Source of the DNA: Chondrus crispus
Lineage: Eukaryota; Rhodophyta; Florideophyceae; Gigartinales; Gigartinaceae
Length of the DNA stretch: 64,000 nucleotides
Direction: 5' to 3'
Assembly: GCF_000350225.1 (NCBI RefSeq)
Contig: NW_005179123.1
Coordinates: 62,001-126,000, forward strand
Within the stretch, counting starts at the first letter, position 1. Every line of letters begins with the position of its first letter. Position numbers and translations under genes: made by a program. The notes beneath the pieces are model-generated. The model had not been told where the DNA came from. It made no database searches and worked only from the letters and a program-made list of their open reading frames with translations. Below are positions 43,840 to 53,613 of the stretch, in pieces.

Positions 43840-44235
43840 AGTTCCTTCGTCCTCTAGGAAGGTATCTGAGCAGAGTTTTCTGTAACCGTGTTGATGCAGT
43901 CCCGTTTACGTTCCTTTGAGCTCTCCATGGCTAATCGAAAAGAACTCAGAGCTCGGACGTCCGTGTTGGTTGGTTGTTCCGGTTGTTCTCTGTGTTGGGC
44001 TGACCAGCAAGGCCGATGGGTCCAATAGACACTGGGAACAGCGGTACACGCAGGCGGAGATCTAGCCCGTGTTCTTCGGCTGAATAGCTAGGCTGATGAA
44101 CGGTATACCTACCCTGTTCCGCATCCTCGTCATGTCGGACACTGGTACGCCCTCATTGTTCAGCTGGCTCCTGCCCTCTCCAGCGCCCGCAAACTCTGCC
44201 TCTCACTCACCAGAGCACGAACACTGTTGAAATCT
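43840..44235 (+). repeat. Dispersed repeat D, direct copy
   Basis: Counterpart of 38930-39320 in inverted orientation. Its right part (CTACCCTGTTCCGCA to CACGAACACTGTTG) also occurs at 35665-35840. Confidence 0.7.
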
Positions 44236-44900
44236 GTGGTGATTCCTTCATATGACTCCCAGTCATTCCTCTCTCCTGTCGTTGGCCAACGGCACCTCCC
44301 CTTTTGCTCAGCCTGCATGACAGTTTATGGGCCTCATTCTACTGCTGCGCACGCGAGTTCGAATCCCACCGTACACCTCCTTCCCACGTTACCCAATCAC
44401 AAGCTCACACGTCAACCACCCGACGTTGTTAGAAGCAACCCCTCACAAGCTCACACGTCAACCACCCGACGTTGTTAGAAGCAACCCCTCACAAGCTCAC
44501 ACGTCAACCACCCGACGTTGTTAGAAGCAACCCCTCACAAGCCGACACGTCCCACACCCGACGTATTCAGATGATGCAGAAAACCTCATTTTTCAGGTTC
44601 CAAGGTCCACCCGCACTGTAAGACGTCACCAACACGCATCAAAAACCTTCAGGTTCATGGTACACCTGCGCTCATACTTTCAAGTCAAGAACCCGGCATT
44701 CCTTCTCATTTAGTCACTCACATACGAGTTCAGGGGGACTGTGGTGATTCCTTCAACTCATTCATTGAACTCGACTGCTCATTCCCACTTTGCGATGCTT
44801 CCTTCTCTGCTCATTCCTTCATATGACTCCCAGTCATTCCTCTCTCCTGTCGTTGGCCAACGGCACCTCCCCTTTTGCTCAGTGGTTATCATTCCCTGCA
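44236..44900. repeat. 46-bp tandem repeat and flanking duplication
   Basis: A 46-bp unit (CACAAGCTCACACGTCAACC ... AGAAGCAACCCCT) begins at 44395, 44441 and 44487, with a decayed fourth at 44533. It is bracketed by two copies of a roughly 70-bp block (CATATGACTCCCAGTCATTC ... CCTCCCCTTTTGCTCAG) at about 44249-44310 and 44820-44881. No gene seen. Confidence 0.75.
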
Positions 44901-45330
44901 TGACAAAATCAATTCGCCTTTTCCGGAACCACCTTACTGTACTTCGTAGATAAACCAAAACGGGCTTCTGCTTTTTCATTCTCCTTCTCTATACTTCTCA
45001 TTTACCCTGCCCCTCTTCCAGCGTGCGCCTTTCACTTTCTACGGTCGCGCCCCCAGCTCTGGCAGAATGGCCTGGCTGGCCTGTAGCATATAAAAAAAAG
45101 TTGGTGGGGACCCTCAATTTCGTAGCGAACTCGTCAAACAGGGGCGTTGCCGCCCTTCCCCGCTGTCTCTGGCATGGTTTGATTTCCCCGTGGTGTGCAG
45201 CGTGGTGAAACATGCCCGCGTATGCAACCGTTACACATCGCGACGCACGGTACCCGCCCTTCATCAAACGGCACACCCGGCCTGCGCACACGTATGGCGG
45301 GAGTCAAACACGCGTGCCGTAAATGAACTC
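44901..45330. repeat. Second copy of the His/Lys-gene 3' flank repeat
   Basis: Matches about 35845-35935 and 36210-36500 in the same order and orientation relative to the adjacent His/Lys-rich gene, with a deletion between. Confidence 0.6.
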
Positions 45331-45432
45331 GCCTCGGCAAGCGCGTGCGCGGTATCTTCTAGTGCAAAGCGCACGCGTTGCGAAATAGCGCGACGCAGTT
45401 CTGTCGCAGGTTTGCGCGATGAGGTGCGCGGA

Positions 45433-45801
45433 CTACTTTGCGGGGTGTGTGTGTGGGCTCGCCTTCGTTCCATGATGCTTGCCGTGATGCTTTCTGTGAT
45501 GCTTCGAGGCGAGTGCGCTGTCCTGGGGCTGCATTAAGGTCGCAAGTGCGCCGGGTGGGACGGCGCAAACCTTCGGCACGCGAGACACCTTCCTGCAACA
45601 CTTCCTGATAGGCATCGGGAAGGGGTACGATATCGCAGCTTTCTCTTTCGTTCCATGGCGCTTGCCGTGATGCTTTACGTGATGCTTCGAGGCGAGTACG
45701 CTGCTCAGGGGCTGCATTGAGGTCGCAGGTGCGCCGCGTGGGGCGTTGCGATGCTCCGCAGCTGTCTCTTTCGCGTCGAGGCAGAGCCTGAAGATTAGCA
45801 C
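45433..45801 (-). pseudogene. His/Lys/Gly/Ser-rich repeat protein, copy 3 (lacks its start)
   Basis: About 120 codons to TAG/TGA at 45433. Two modules (KHHVKHHGKRHGTKEKAAIS and KHHRKHHGKHHGTKASP) and the ending GTKASPHTHPAK are shared with copy 1. The MxDLSA start is missing; the only Met at the open-frame start derives from a GTG. It shares the 3' flank of copy 1. Probably a 5'-truncated copy. Confidence 0.5.
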
Positions 45802-46310
45802 GAGGACTGTGATGCAAGAATCGATATCCGGGTCTTTACTCTCGGTCCCTGCTCTACACTAAGTCCAGCGGTCTTGCTCCGTCGTCAGTGAGGCACTATG
45901 CGCGTGTGGTATGTGCTACGTGTGTACGTGCAAGGGTATCATCACAAGGACTACGGCGCCCAGGATGACGGCGACGATGGAGCCAATGGTTATGACGACT
46001 ATGGCGCCGACTGAGAGAGCAGACGCGCGGACGACTTGTTCGTTGGGCAGCAAAATCAAGGCCGGTTAAGGAGAGGAGCATGCCGAGCGCGAGAGAGGAG
46101 GACAGGGAATGTCCTTGCAGATATATATCTCGGACGCTGGCAAGCACAATTCTCTCCCTCCACTGCAAGGGAGTGGTGCGATATCTCAGACGCAAGACTT
46201 TTTTTATTGAGATGGCAAGCAATGCAGTGCACGTACCGTACGTAAAAATATGTTAAGCGATGCGTGCCTCTAGTCAAGAGTTACCGTACACCTCGTCTGT
46301 CTGCCTGTCT
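45802..46310 (-). other. Intergenic with a possible membrane-helix exon
   Basis: On the minus strand about 46060-45930 encodes LLPNEQVVRASALSVGAIVV and then ITIGSIVAVILGAVVLVMIP, a textbook single transmembrane helix, ending at TAG. It has no ATG and a stop just upstream, so it could only be a terminal exon. No upstream exon was found. Confidence 0.3.
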
Positions 46311-46818
46311 CTGTGAATGCAGTTTGATGCAGTGCCGTGACGTGACACGAAATCCGATTATGATGCGATTGACTCAACACGACTTGGGATTCGATTCACT
46401 TCTACCTTCTCTTTGCTGTGTTTCCGCTGATGCAGATTCACTTGTACGAACTGCCCTGAAACATCCATGTTTCACTTAGTTACACTCTTCTTCATGCTTT
46501 GTCTTTGTTACTCTCTAGACTTTAGTTTCTCTTGCGGTAGTACTTAAGGCTTCTCCGCGGCTTTGCAACTAAGGTATCGATCATCCGCCGCACTCAGCTT
46601 GTGCCAGCATCAGAACGCCAGCAAAGACAAAGCATGAAGAAGAGTGTAACTAAGTGAAACATGGATGTTTCAGGGCAGTTCGTACAAGTGAATCTGCATC
46701 AGCGGAAACACAGCAAAGAGAAGGCAGAAGTGAATCGAATCCCGAGTCGTGTTGAGTCAATCGTATCATAATCGGATTTCGTGTCACGTCACGGCGCTGC
46801 ATCAAACTGCATTCACAG
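46311..46818. repeat. Long inverted repeat (197-bp arms, 114-bp spacer)
   Basis: 46311-46507 is the reverse complement of 46622-46818 with only a handful of differences. The outer tips are CTGTGAATGC/GCATTCACAG. Matching frames on both arms are a by-product of the inversion. The transcript would fold into a long double-stranded stem. Confidence 0.85.
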
Positions 46819-47360
46819 TCTCCCTCTCTCTTTATACTTGTACGTTGGTGGCGCAATGGCAGATTGTTCAAAAAAGCGGGGTGAGCGCGATCTGCATCCG
46901 TCTCCTTCCTTTCTCTCATCAGTAAGGGCACAAAGACAGCAGCCGTGCCCATTTGGAAAACGACCACGCCCTCATGGCCCTAGTGGCTCCATGACTCTTG
47001 ATCTCATCTTATGCATGGGTTGCGTTCGGTACCTCAGAGGCAGTCAGTATCTGTTGTGGGGATACTGCCATACTTTTATCTTTGTTGCGAAAACTTGATT
47101 TTGCCTTCCTTTGTCTCGGGACTGCGCAGCAATTCTACAGCACAATACCCTTTACTTAGGGCCTGGGTCAGTAGGAAGCGTATCGGGAGCAAGAGCAGCA
47201 AACTCAACGTGGGTTCTGCTATTACAACCGGCGAAGACGGTTGATAAGAAACGTGCCCAAGCTAAATGCAAAAAACTGAACTCCCGATCTGAATACTGTA
47301 CAGTACATGGTGGTAAAAACAATCCCATTTCTGGTTACACAAAGCATGCAAGCAAATCAT
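46819..47360. other. Intergenic, no gene seen
   Basis: Several short open frames but no supported coding signal. Confidence 0.4.
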
Positions 47361-47362
47361 TA

Positions 47363-47475
47363 CAGTCGACCCTACGCATTAGTGCCGCCCCCTGTAAAGA
47401 CTAATAATACGGCACTAATTCGGAGCGGCACAATCAGATGCCAGAACCACTACCCGGCCAGAACTCTGTTATTAG
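47363..47475 (+). mobile_element. Left end of a Tigger/pogo-like transposon
   Basis: CAGTCGACCCTACGCATTAG after a TA. Almost the same 113 bp open the element at 56161. It is cut off by the inverted-repeat element inserted at 47476, and no matching right end was found. Confidence 0.65.
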
Positions 47476-48408
47476 AGCAACCCCACCGCGCACATCTATT
47501 TGATCAATAGAATTTCTGCTCACGATTTTCAACCCCACCGCGCAATTCTATCGCTTTCCGAAATCGAATAGAACCATTTCGGAGTCTATCCGAGCGCCGA
47601 TAGATTCCAAAAACGTTCTATCCGTTGAATAGATTCCCCGATAGAATGACACGTGCCAAGCGTGTCTACCAAATTCCAGCCAAATGTGCCTCCTACTTGC
47701 GAGAAGGCGAGCCGAAACTCCTCGGCAGGCGTGTCGCGCGCTTCATTCAGGCATGCAATAGTGCGCCAACACCATGGCTCGCGGCTATGGTACTCATAAA
47801 TCAGCCTTTCATGTCCTCTAGTAGCGTGGGAGAGGCACATCATCAACAACCACCTGTCACAGTATACTACGAATAGCGAAGCGCGCGAACTCGATCATGC
47901 CGTCCCAACCGAGAACCTCCGCGCTGCTTCGTCGCTGCAGCATGCACTTCGGCGACGTGTGACCCGTGCATGCTCGCAACAATGATTTCATCATCCCCAT
48001 GGCTGTCGTCTGTGTACTGAAGGACGGTTCTGAGGACTTCTATCGGGTTCATTGGCGATGATGCCGTGTGGGAGCGCGTAGTTGGACAGTACCGGAGGGA
48101 GGGCGCGCGGCGAACAGGGACAGAGGGCACAGGCTGCGGAAGACAGACATGCAGCCGTGCGGGATTCACGGCGAGGGGTGGGCGTCTCGATGAACGATCG
48201 CCTCTTCGCAGACGATGTGTGACGTCTCGCCGCTGTCCGCACGAGCATTCAGCGATAGAGTTGCAAATATGCGTTGGGGTTGACGCGAATAGAATCCACA
48301 CGAATAGATTGACGATTCGCCACAAAAATCTATTCGTGCAACCGGCGAATAGTCAGCGTACACGTTTCATTTCTATCCGGCAATAGAATCGACGCGGTGG
48401 GGTTGCTC
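47476..48408. mobile_element. Inverted-repeat DNA element, copy 2
   Basis: Perfect 16-bp terminal inverted repeats GAGCAACCCCACCGCG / CGCGGTGGGGTTGCTC. It is the same family as 21843-22930, without the solo LTR but with about 200 bp (around 47690-47910) that copy 1 lacks. Flanks are TTA and TAG, so the 3-bp duplication is not preserved. A second internal CAACCCCACCGCG lies about 50 bp inside the left end. No transposase recognised. Confidence 0.78.
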
Positions 48409-48419
48409 TAGCAGGGAAT

Positions 48420-48845
48420 TTGCAGAAGTCTGCTGGAGTCTGTCGCCCGCCTAATTTTGGACAGCATCAAGGGACACGCCCTTTATGCAGAATTTGCCGT
48501 GAACGCCATCAGAAGAAATCACGTTGGTACAGTAGTGTGTGTCCAGGCCTTCTACACATGTGGTGCGCTCTAAATCGTTGCGTTGCTCATCGGACCAGCA
48601 GGGAGACCAGCAGCGGTCTGGTCTGTCACGATTCCCGCCGTACAAACAAATTCGGACACAGAGAGACGTGGCAGATTCAAGCCGAGGTGAAGCATTGTGA
48701 CAGTCGGTATGCTGTATTCTCGAAGACCTCAAAACAGTACACGAACAAACTGTGCCTTGCAAAGTTACTGTACCTTACTTTCCTCCGCACTGTAGTTTGT
48801 CTTTTATTCAGAGACATTCGAACAGCCTACGACGTAGCCTTGTGA
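48420..48845 (+). pseudogene. Possible piggyBac-type Cys-rich transposase tail
   Basis: A 141-codon frame without ATG at its start. RPLCRICRERHQKKSRWYSS then VCPGLL resembles the C-terminal cysteine-rich finger of piggyBac transposases (CxxC ... R/K-x-T/S-x-Y/W). The later Cys/His pairs are not in register and no catalytic part is nearby. A zinc-finger fragment of another family is equally possible. Confidence 0.25.
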
Positions 48846-49088
48846 CTATGACAAAGCCATGGGACCTGCCTGCCGGTCGGTAAGGTCAAAACGCAAGCCC
48901 GAAAAGCTGTTCCACTCATGCACGGGAGCCAAATAACCCTTCATACAGTACATGCCACAAAATTCTGCGAATTAATTCTTTTCAACTTTGATGTCCAATG
49001 TTTCTATTTTTCCTTGGGAGGTTGACTCGTTTTGTAACTCTTCTGAAGTTTTGACTTGAATAGAAAGCACTCTACCCAAGGGTACGGA
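48846..49088. other. Intergenic, nothing seen
   Basis: Short spacer between the piggyBac-like fragment and the foldback-like element. Confidence 0.4.
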
Positions 49089-49990
49089 TTGTCTCACGGC
49101 TGACAAAATTGTGGCACAATATCAAGCAGGGGACAAGCTGCGATATCAGCACAGTGCGACAGTGCCGGCGCGACTCACAGTATGTCGCCAGACGCAACGC
49201 ACAAGCTCCTGCATGTGTGGTGATATAAACTCTCTAAAATTGTAGCGTTTTGATTTTACTGGGTATGCTTTCCTCGGGGGTCAGCCGAGAGACAGGTCAC
49301 CTCTCGGGCCTCCCATGCGCCCTCGGCTCCGCCTCGAGGCACATGTCCAGCCCTCGAGCTGATATCGGCCCAAGTGTGCCCCGTGTGACCACGCATACAT
49401 GTCTTTATGCTACTGGTATAAAATTAGCTTAGAGAAAACTAGTTGCTGTAAGTCGACTTTTTCTTTTGAACACCTTTATGTGCGTCAACGAGTTGGTTTT
49501 CGCTAGAATTGACGAGCGGGTGCTTTACTTGCAGTCGGTGATGTCACCGACATCATAATTGCAGTATTTTATGATAATATCTTGAGCATTCTTGGAGGGA
49601 TAGACTTCTATTTGCGAAGAAACAGAAGTTAAATCGTGCTTTGCGTTGTCTAGAAAAAAGTAAACCGGACCGTTTCCGGTAGAACACTACGGTAGACTCA
49701 ACCATTGCAGCCTTATAGTACCAGGTAACGGTATTGAGATTAGGATGTGGCCTCCAGCCAAATCAAAATCTGCTCGACATCCCAGCGTGCCTTGTGTGCC
49801 CACGCCTAATGTAGGGTTGCTGCTTGCGGCAACAATGTTACGCCTGGGGCATATGCGCTCGTGGCACATCTGGTTCACGCCCATTAGTTTCCTAACGAGT
49901 TTCGAACGCCCACATAGTCGTCTCTTCCCCTTCATTCAGCCGAGACGAAGTTACTTTCATTAAGAAGGGGCTTTGCTGCGCTGCAATGGA

Positions 49991-50088
49991 AGACGTTGGA
50001 AATGCGGCCGGGCTCCCTTCCTGCATTGGCATTGTTGCAAGACGTTGGGAATGCGGCAGGGCTCCCTTCCTGCATTGGCATTGTTGCC
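49991..50088. repeat. 49-bp tandem duplication, two copies
   Basis: AGACGTTGG(A/G)AATGCGGC... starts at 49991 and 50040 with two substitutions. Confidence 0.85.
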
Positions 50089-50284
50089 GTGTTCTTCTAC
50101 TTCGAACTCGAGCTGGCCCTTGTAAGCTGGTGTTATTGGCGGAAAGCGCATATTCTATGGTCATTCCCCACCCCTTGATAGGCGAGTGGATAATTTGGTT
50201 TGCGTATGATATGCGCTTTCCGAGGAGGTGACCATGACGGCGTCGCAGGGAGCTATACTACAACGTCCGCGTGTACACCGATTA

Positions 50285-52528
50285 CTGCAAATAGTGCGGG
50301 TGAGAATATAGTGCGGGTTCGAAATTAGTGCAGACCGCAGTAAATTATGTTTCTCGCCTATCGCCGATGGCGCAATTACTGCGGTCCGCACTAATTGCAA
50401 ACCATACATCTAATAGTGCAGTCTCAGAAAGCAGCCAATTCGCTGTCCTGCGCGCCATTTTTGACAGATACTAACCCAAATCTGGAACAAAACGCCATTG
50501 TGGTGTTTTGGTTATGCACATATAAAGGCTTACCTTTTCCATTCTTACATCAAAGCTGCACCCCGCCGTCCGAAAGATCCAGCTTGCGTATCATCACGGT
50601 ATCAGCATCTCCCATTATTGCTTCCCTCCAAAAATGCCGAACGCCTGCGGAACGAAAGAGACGCAGCTTCAACTCAAGAAGCTACTGTAGATGCCAATCA
50701 TTCCTCTGCCGATCTCCTAACATCTGCCACACTACACCCAACTCCGGCTTTCCGGCACCGCCGCTCAACACAGCCGCGCCCTCGGCGGTCTGCACAAGAG
50801 CGGTCCAACGTGTGCTTACGCGATCAGATCGCGTTAAGATTGACAAGTGGATGGCTGAGGAGGTCTCCAGGGCAGGTTCTAAACACATTGCCTCAGAAGC
50901 TGTCCGCCAGTTCCCCCATCTGTTCCGTGGAAACGAAAAGGCGAACAATTCTAAGGCAAGTCGCTTAGGGAAAGCACGCATCGAGTACCTTGAAGCAGAA
51001 GAGACGGCTTAGGCGCCCCGCTCAATTACCAGGGTTAAAAGCTGTGGCTTCAAAAGGGTGTATCCAAAGGCCAAGCCTGGCCGCGGTCTGAAGAGGTCTG
51101 CTTGGGTAATGGCGCTGCAAGCCGACCTCCTCGAAGAGTTTGACAGGCTTCGAAAAACCGGACTCAAGTTCAGTGCCAAGCTGCTCGGGGATCTTGCCAC
51201 ACAGCTCATAAAAAGTTCTACGAGGTATGAATATTTTCTAAATTGTTTTCATACGTCGTCAAAAACGTTTATTCAGTACATGATCACACCGCGATGGATC
51301 CAGGCATTTATGGAGCGGAATGAAATTGTTAGTCGCGCTCAAACCAGCAAATTGATGGTTTCCCCGGAGAAGCAAGCCTTTATCGAGAAGAAAGTGGCGT
51401 ATCATCTTGGCTTTGTGGCTCTAGAGTTTCATTTAGGGCGTTTAGATGAGCAATATGTGTGAAATGCTGACGAGACGCACTTTGTCATCAACATGGACAT
51501 CCATCGAAGGTTGGGAATTTGCGGTGAAGCCGAGTTGAAGTATTCAGACGTAGTGTCTGGAGCGGAAGAGATGACAATGATTGTACGTATATCTGGTGGA
51601 AGGGATGCCAGAATCGAAGCGCCAATGATGGTTTTTCAGAACAAGAAGAGAAGCTACGCAATTCAAAACGTTCCTGACGATGTAGCGGGAGTTTCGTATC
51701 GCTCGGGGCCGAAGGGTTGGATGGATCGCAAATTAATGCCGCAGTGGCTGAGGGAACGGAAAGTAATTAAGGCGCTTCGGCACGGCTGGCGTCATGTTTT
51801 GTATATGGACAACTGCAGTGGGCATGGTGAGACTGCGGCAATGTTGGAAGCGTTGAACGAAATTAACACAGAGGTCAGGTTTTTCCTGCCGAACTGTACG
51901 GACCTACTGCAGCCCGCCGATTCCTTTGTGATACAAAAGCTAAAAGATGCTTGGCGTTGTCGTTGGGACCAGCACAAAATGGAGCGCATAATGGCGGGTG
52001 ACTTTACGGCGTCTTCTGGCAAGTTGCGTAATCCAGGCAAGCCCTACTTTTTGGAGCTTGCCACAGCGGCCGTTCGGGATGCTAACGCACAACGCGACAC
52101 CGAGGGTTTAACCTACGCACGGAAAGCCATGATTAGATGTGGCTTAGCGCTCAACACAAATGGGCAGTGGGAGGAAGGACAATTGTTTCCCAAGCTATAG
52201 AACATAATTCAGAGGCATCGAAACCATTTTGAGTGAGCTCCTGTGATTGCGAATGAGGACCAGGTTGTTGGCGAAGGCGCGTAGAGATATCCAGTACCCT
52301 TACACATTAAAACTCTCAACTCTTCTGATTGGTCCAGATTGCATTCGGCATTACAGACAGAATTAGGGTAGACTGCACTATTAAGAACAGAAATATTTAC
52401 TGCGGACCGCACTAATAGGGGAAATGACTTAATTAGTGCGGTATCAATATTAGTGCGGACCGCAGTAAATACCGTCACCTCGGCTTCGAATTGGCGTTCC
52501 AAAATAGTGCAGACCGCACTATTTGCAG
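50285..52528 (+). mobile_element. pogo-type DNA transposon
   Basis: Terminal inverted repeats CTGCAAATAGTGCGG / CCGCACTATTTGCAG are flanked by TA on both sides (50283-50284, 52529-52530), the pogo/Tc1-mariner target. Subterminal regions are full of inverted AGTGCGG/CCGCACT motifs on both ends. The interior encodes a DDD transposase with two in-frame stops. It lies within the foldback-like element. Confidence 0.85.
50395..52200 (+). pseudogene. pogo-family transposase (DDE_1), interrupted
   Basis: One frame runs through to TAG 52198-52200, broken only by TAG 51010-51012 and TGA 51460-51462. The catalytic acids are all present: D in NADETHF (51469), D in YMDNCSGH (51808) and D in LLQPADSF (51919), spaced as in pogo-like DDD enzymes. 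The DNA-binding N-terminal part (about 50840-51000, RVKIDKWMAEEVSRAGSK) is less clear and its start uncertain. The TGA precedes the ADET motif where relatives have tryptophan. Otherwise full length. Confidence 0.8.
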
Positions 52529-52544
52529 TATTCGGTTGTAAACC

Positions 52545-53180
52545 TTAAGGGAGGTACAGTAGCTCTGTCATAATATCTTCAATCCGGCGACGACAGTTGG
52601 TAGACGTGGGTGACAAAGCATCGTCGTGGGTGAGGACAGAACGAACTATCGGTTGATACAAACACTGACCAGAGTCATGCCATAGTGCATGAAATATTGA
52701 TACCGAGGGACTCATCAGCCAATGACGGGCTTCGTGGTATTGTGGCAACAATCCTTTTTCGCTATTCTCGGACTTGGTTTGGTTTTCTGCTGACGTTGCC
52801 CATAGTGGATGCAGCGACAATTGCGCTTCACTACTGTTTCCTGGCAGTTTGACGCAGCCCACATGATTCATTTTTCTTGGCGTTGCCCTCCACACGATAC
52901 TGTTCTGATGTTTGTAATCCTCTATAGAGCAATTGCGTTACATTCATCCGCTGCTGAAGTATCTTCCAAAAGTACTTTTGTGATGGCTCATTCACCCCGT
53001 CTATTCCACGATTTCTCATATCATTTTCTTCTCACTGCCCTGTGGCAATCGAAGTCATGTGCCTGTCATGTGTAACTTAACGAGTTGCATCGATTCGCCG
53101 TCTTTGTTTATTCTAAAAAGGTGCAGGTGAACGGTAGATCCCATATTATTCTTGGGAAATAACATCCCCAACCAACAAGT
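52545..53180 (-). other. Interior of foldback-like element, possible relic coding
   Basis: Two minus-strand frames (52545-52895, 52831-53019) of plausible composition overlap in different phases. No domain recognised. Confidence 0.25.
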
Positions 53181-53395
53181 ATGCGTTGTCACACGGGGAA
53201 AGAGGACCGATATCAGCTCGAGGGCTGGACATGCACCTCTGATATCGGCCCGAGTGTGCCTCGTGTGACAACACACTTGTCTCTCGGCAGACCCCCGTGG
53301 ATGCCTCCGTCGAGATCGCCTCCGCACACCCCCTCGTACCAAGCCTGTTTCGTTTCATCCGTTCCCCAATATTGCGAAAAACTAGTGTTATCGCA

Positions 53396-53453
53396 GGTGC
53401 CCTAGGGCAACCTTCGATATCAGCGGTGTTATCGAAGGTTGCCGTAGGGCACC
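53396..53453. repeat. Hairpin, 23-bp arms, 12-base loop
   Basis: Arms 53396-53418 and 53431-53453 pair with one mismatch (CTAGGG versus GTAGGG). It lies within the right arm of the foldback-like element and is absent from the left arm. Confidence 0.85.
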
Positions 53454-53613
53454 GTCCATAGCAGTAGTTTTTCAGAAGATTGCGACAACTGGGCATGGTC
53501 CTCAACATCACTACAACATCCCCACAATATCACCACAATATCACCACAATATCACCACCCATGCAGGAGCTTGTGCGTTGCGTTTGGCGACAATTTTGTC
53601 AGCCGTGAGACAA

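Larger units (their letters stand above)
49089..53613. mobile_element. Foldback-like element with long inverted arms
   Basis: Perfect 24-bp inverted tips (49089-49112 and 53590-53613). They are followed inward by further inverted matches in the reverse order: GTCGCCAGACGCAACGCACA (49190) with 53560-53589; the GGGGGTC-GCCGAGAGACA block (49275) with 53280-53300; and CATGTCCAGCCCTCGAGCTG (49341) with 53212-53237. Arms are about 350-430 bp, interrupted by unequal inserts. The interior holds a pogo-type transposon and a 49-bp tandem duplication. Arm homology is clear; calling it a single mobile element is inferred, since no target duplication was found. Confidence 0.55.

Noticed and set aside
44395..44560. 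Regular direct repeats that could suggest a CRISPR array
   Set aside because: The repeats are head-to-tail 46-bp units with no unique spacers, no cas genes, and a eukaryotic context.
46264..46967. Matching ORFs on opposite strands (DVTRNPIM...HPCFT)
   Set aside because: The match is explained by the inverted DNA repeat; no start, domain or codon bias supports coding.
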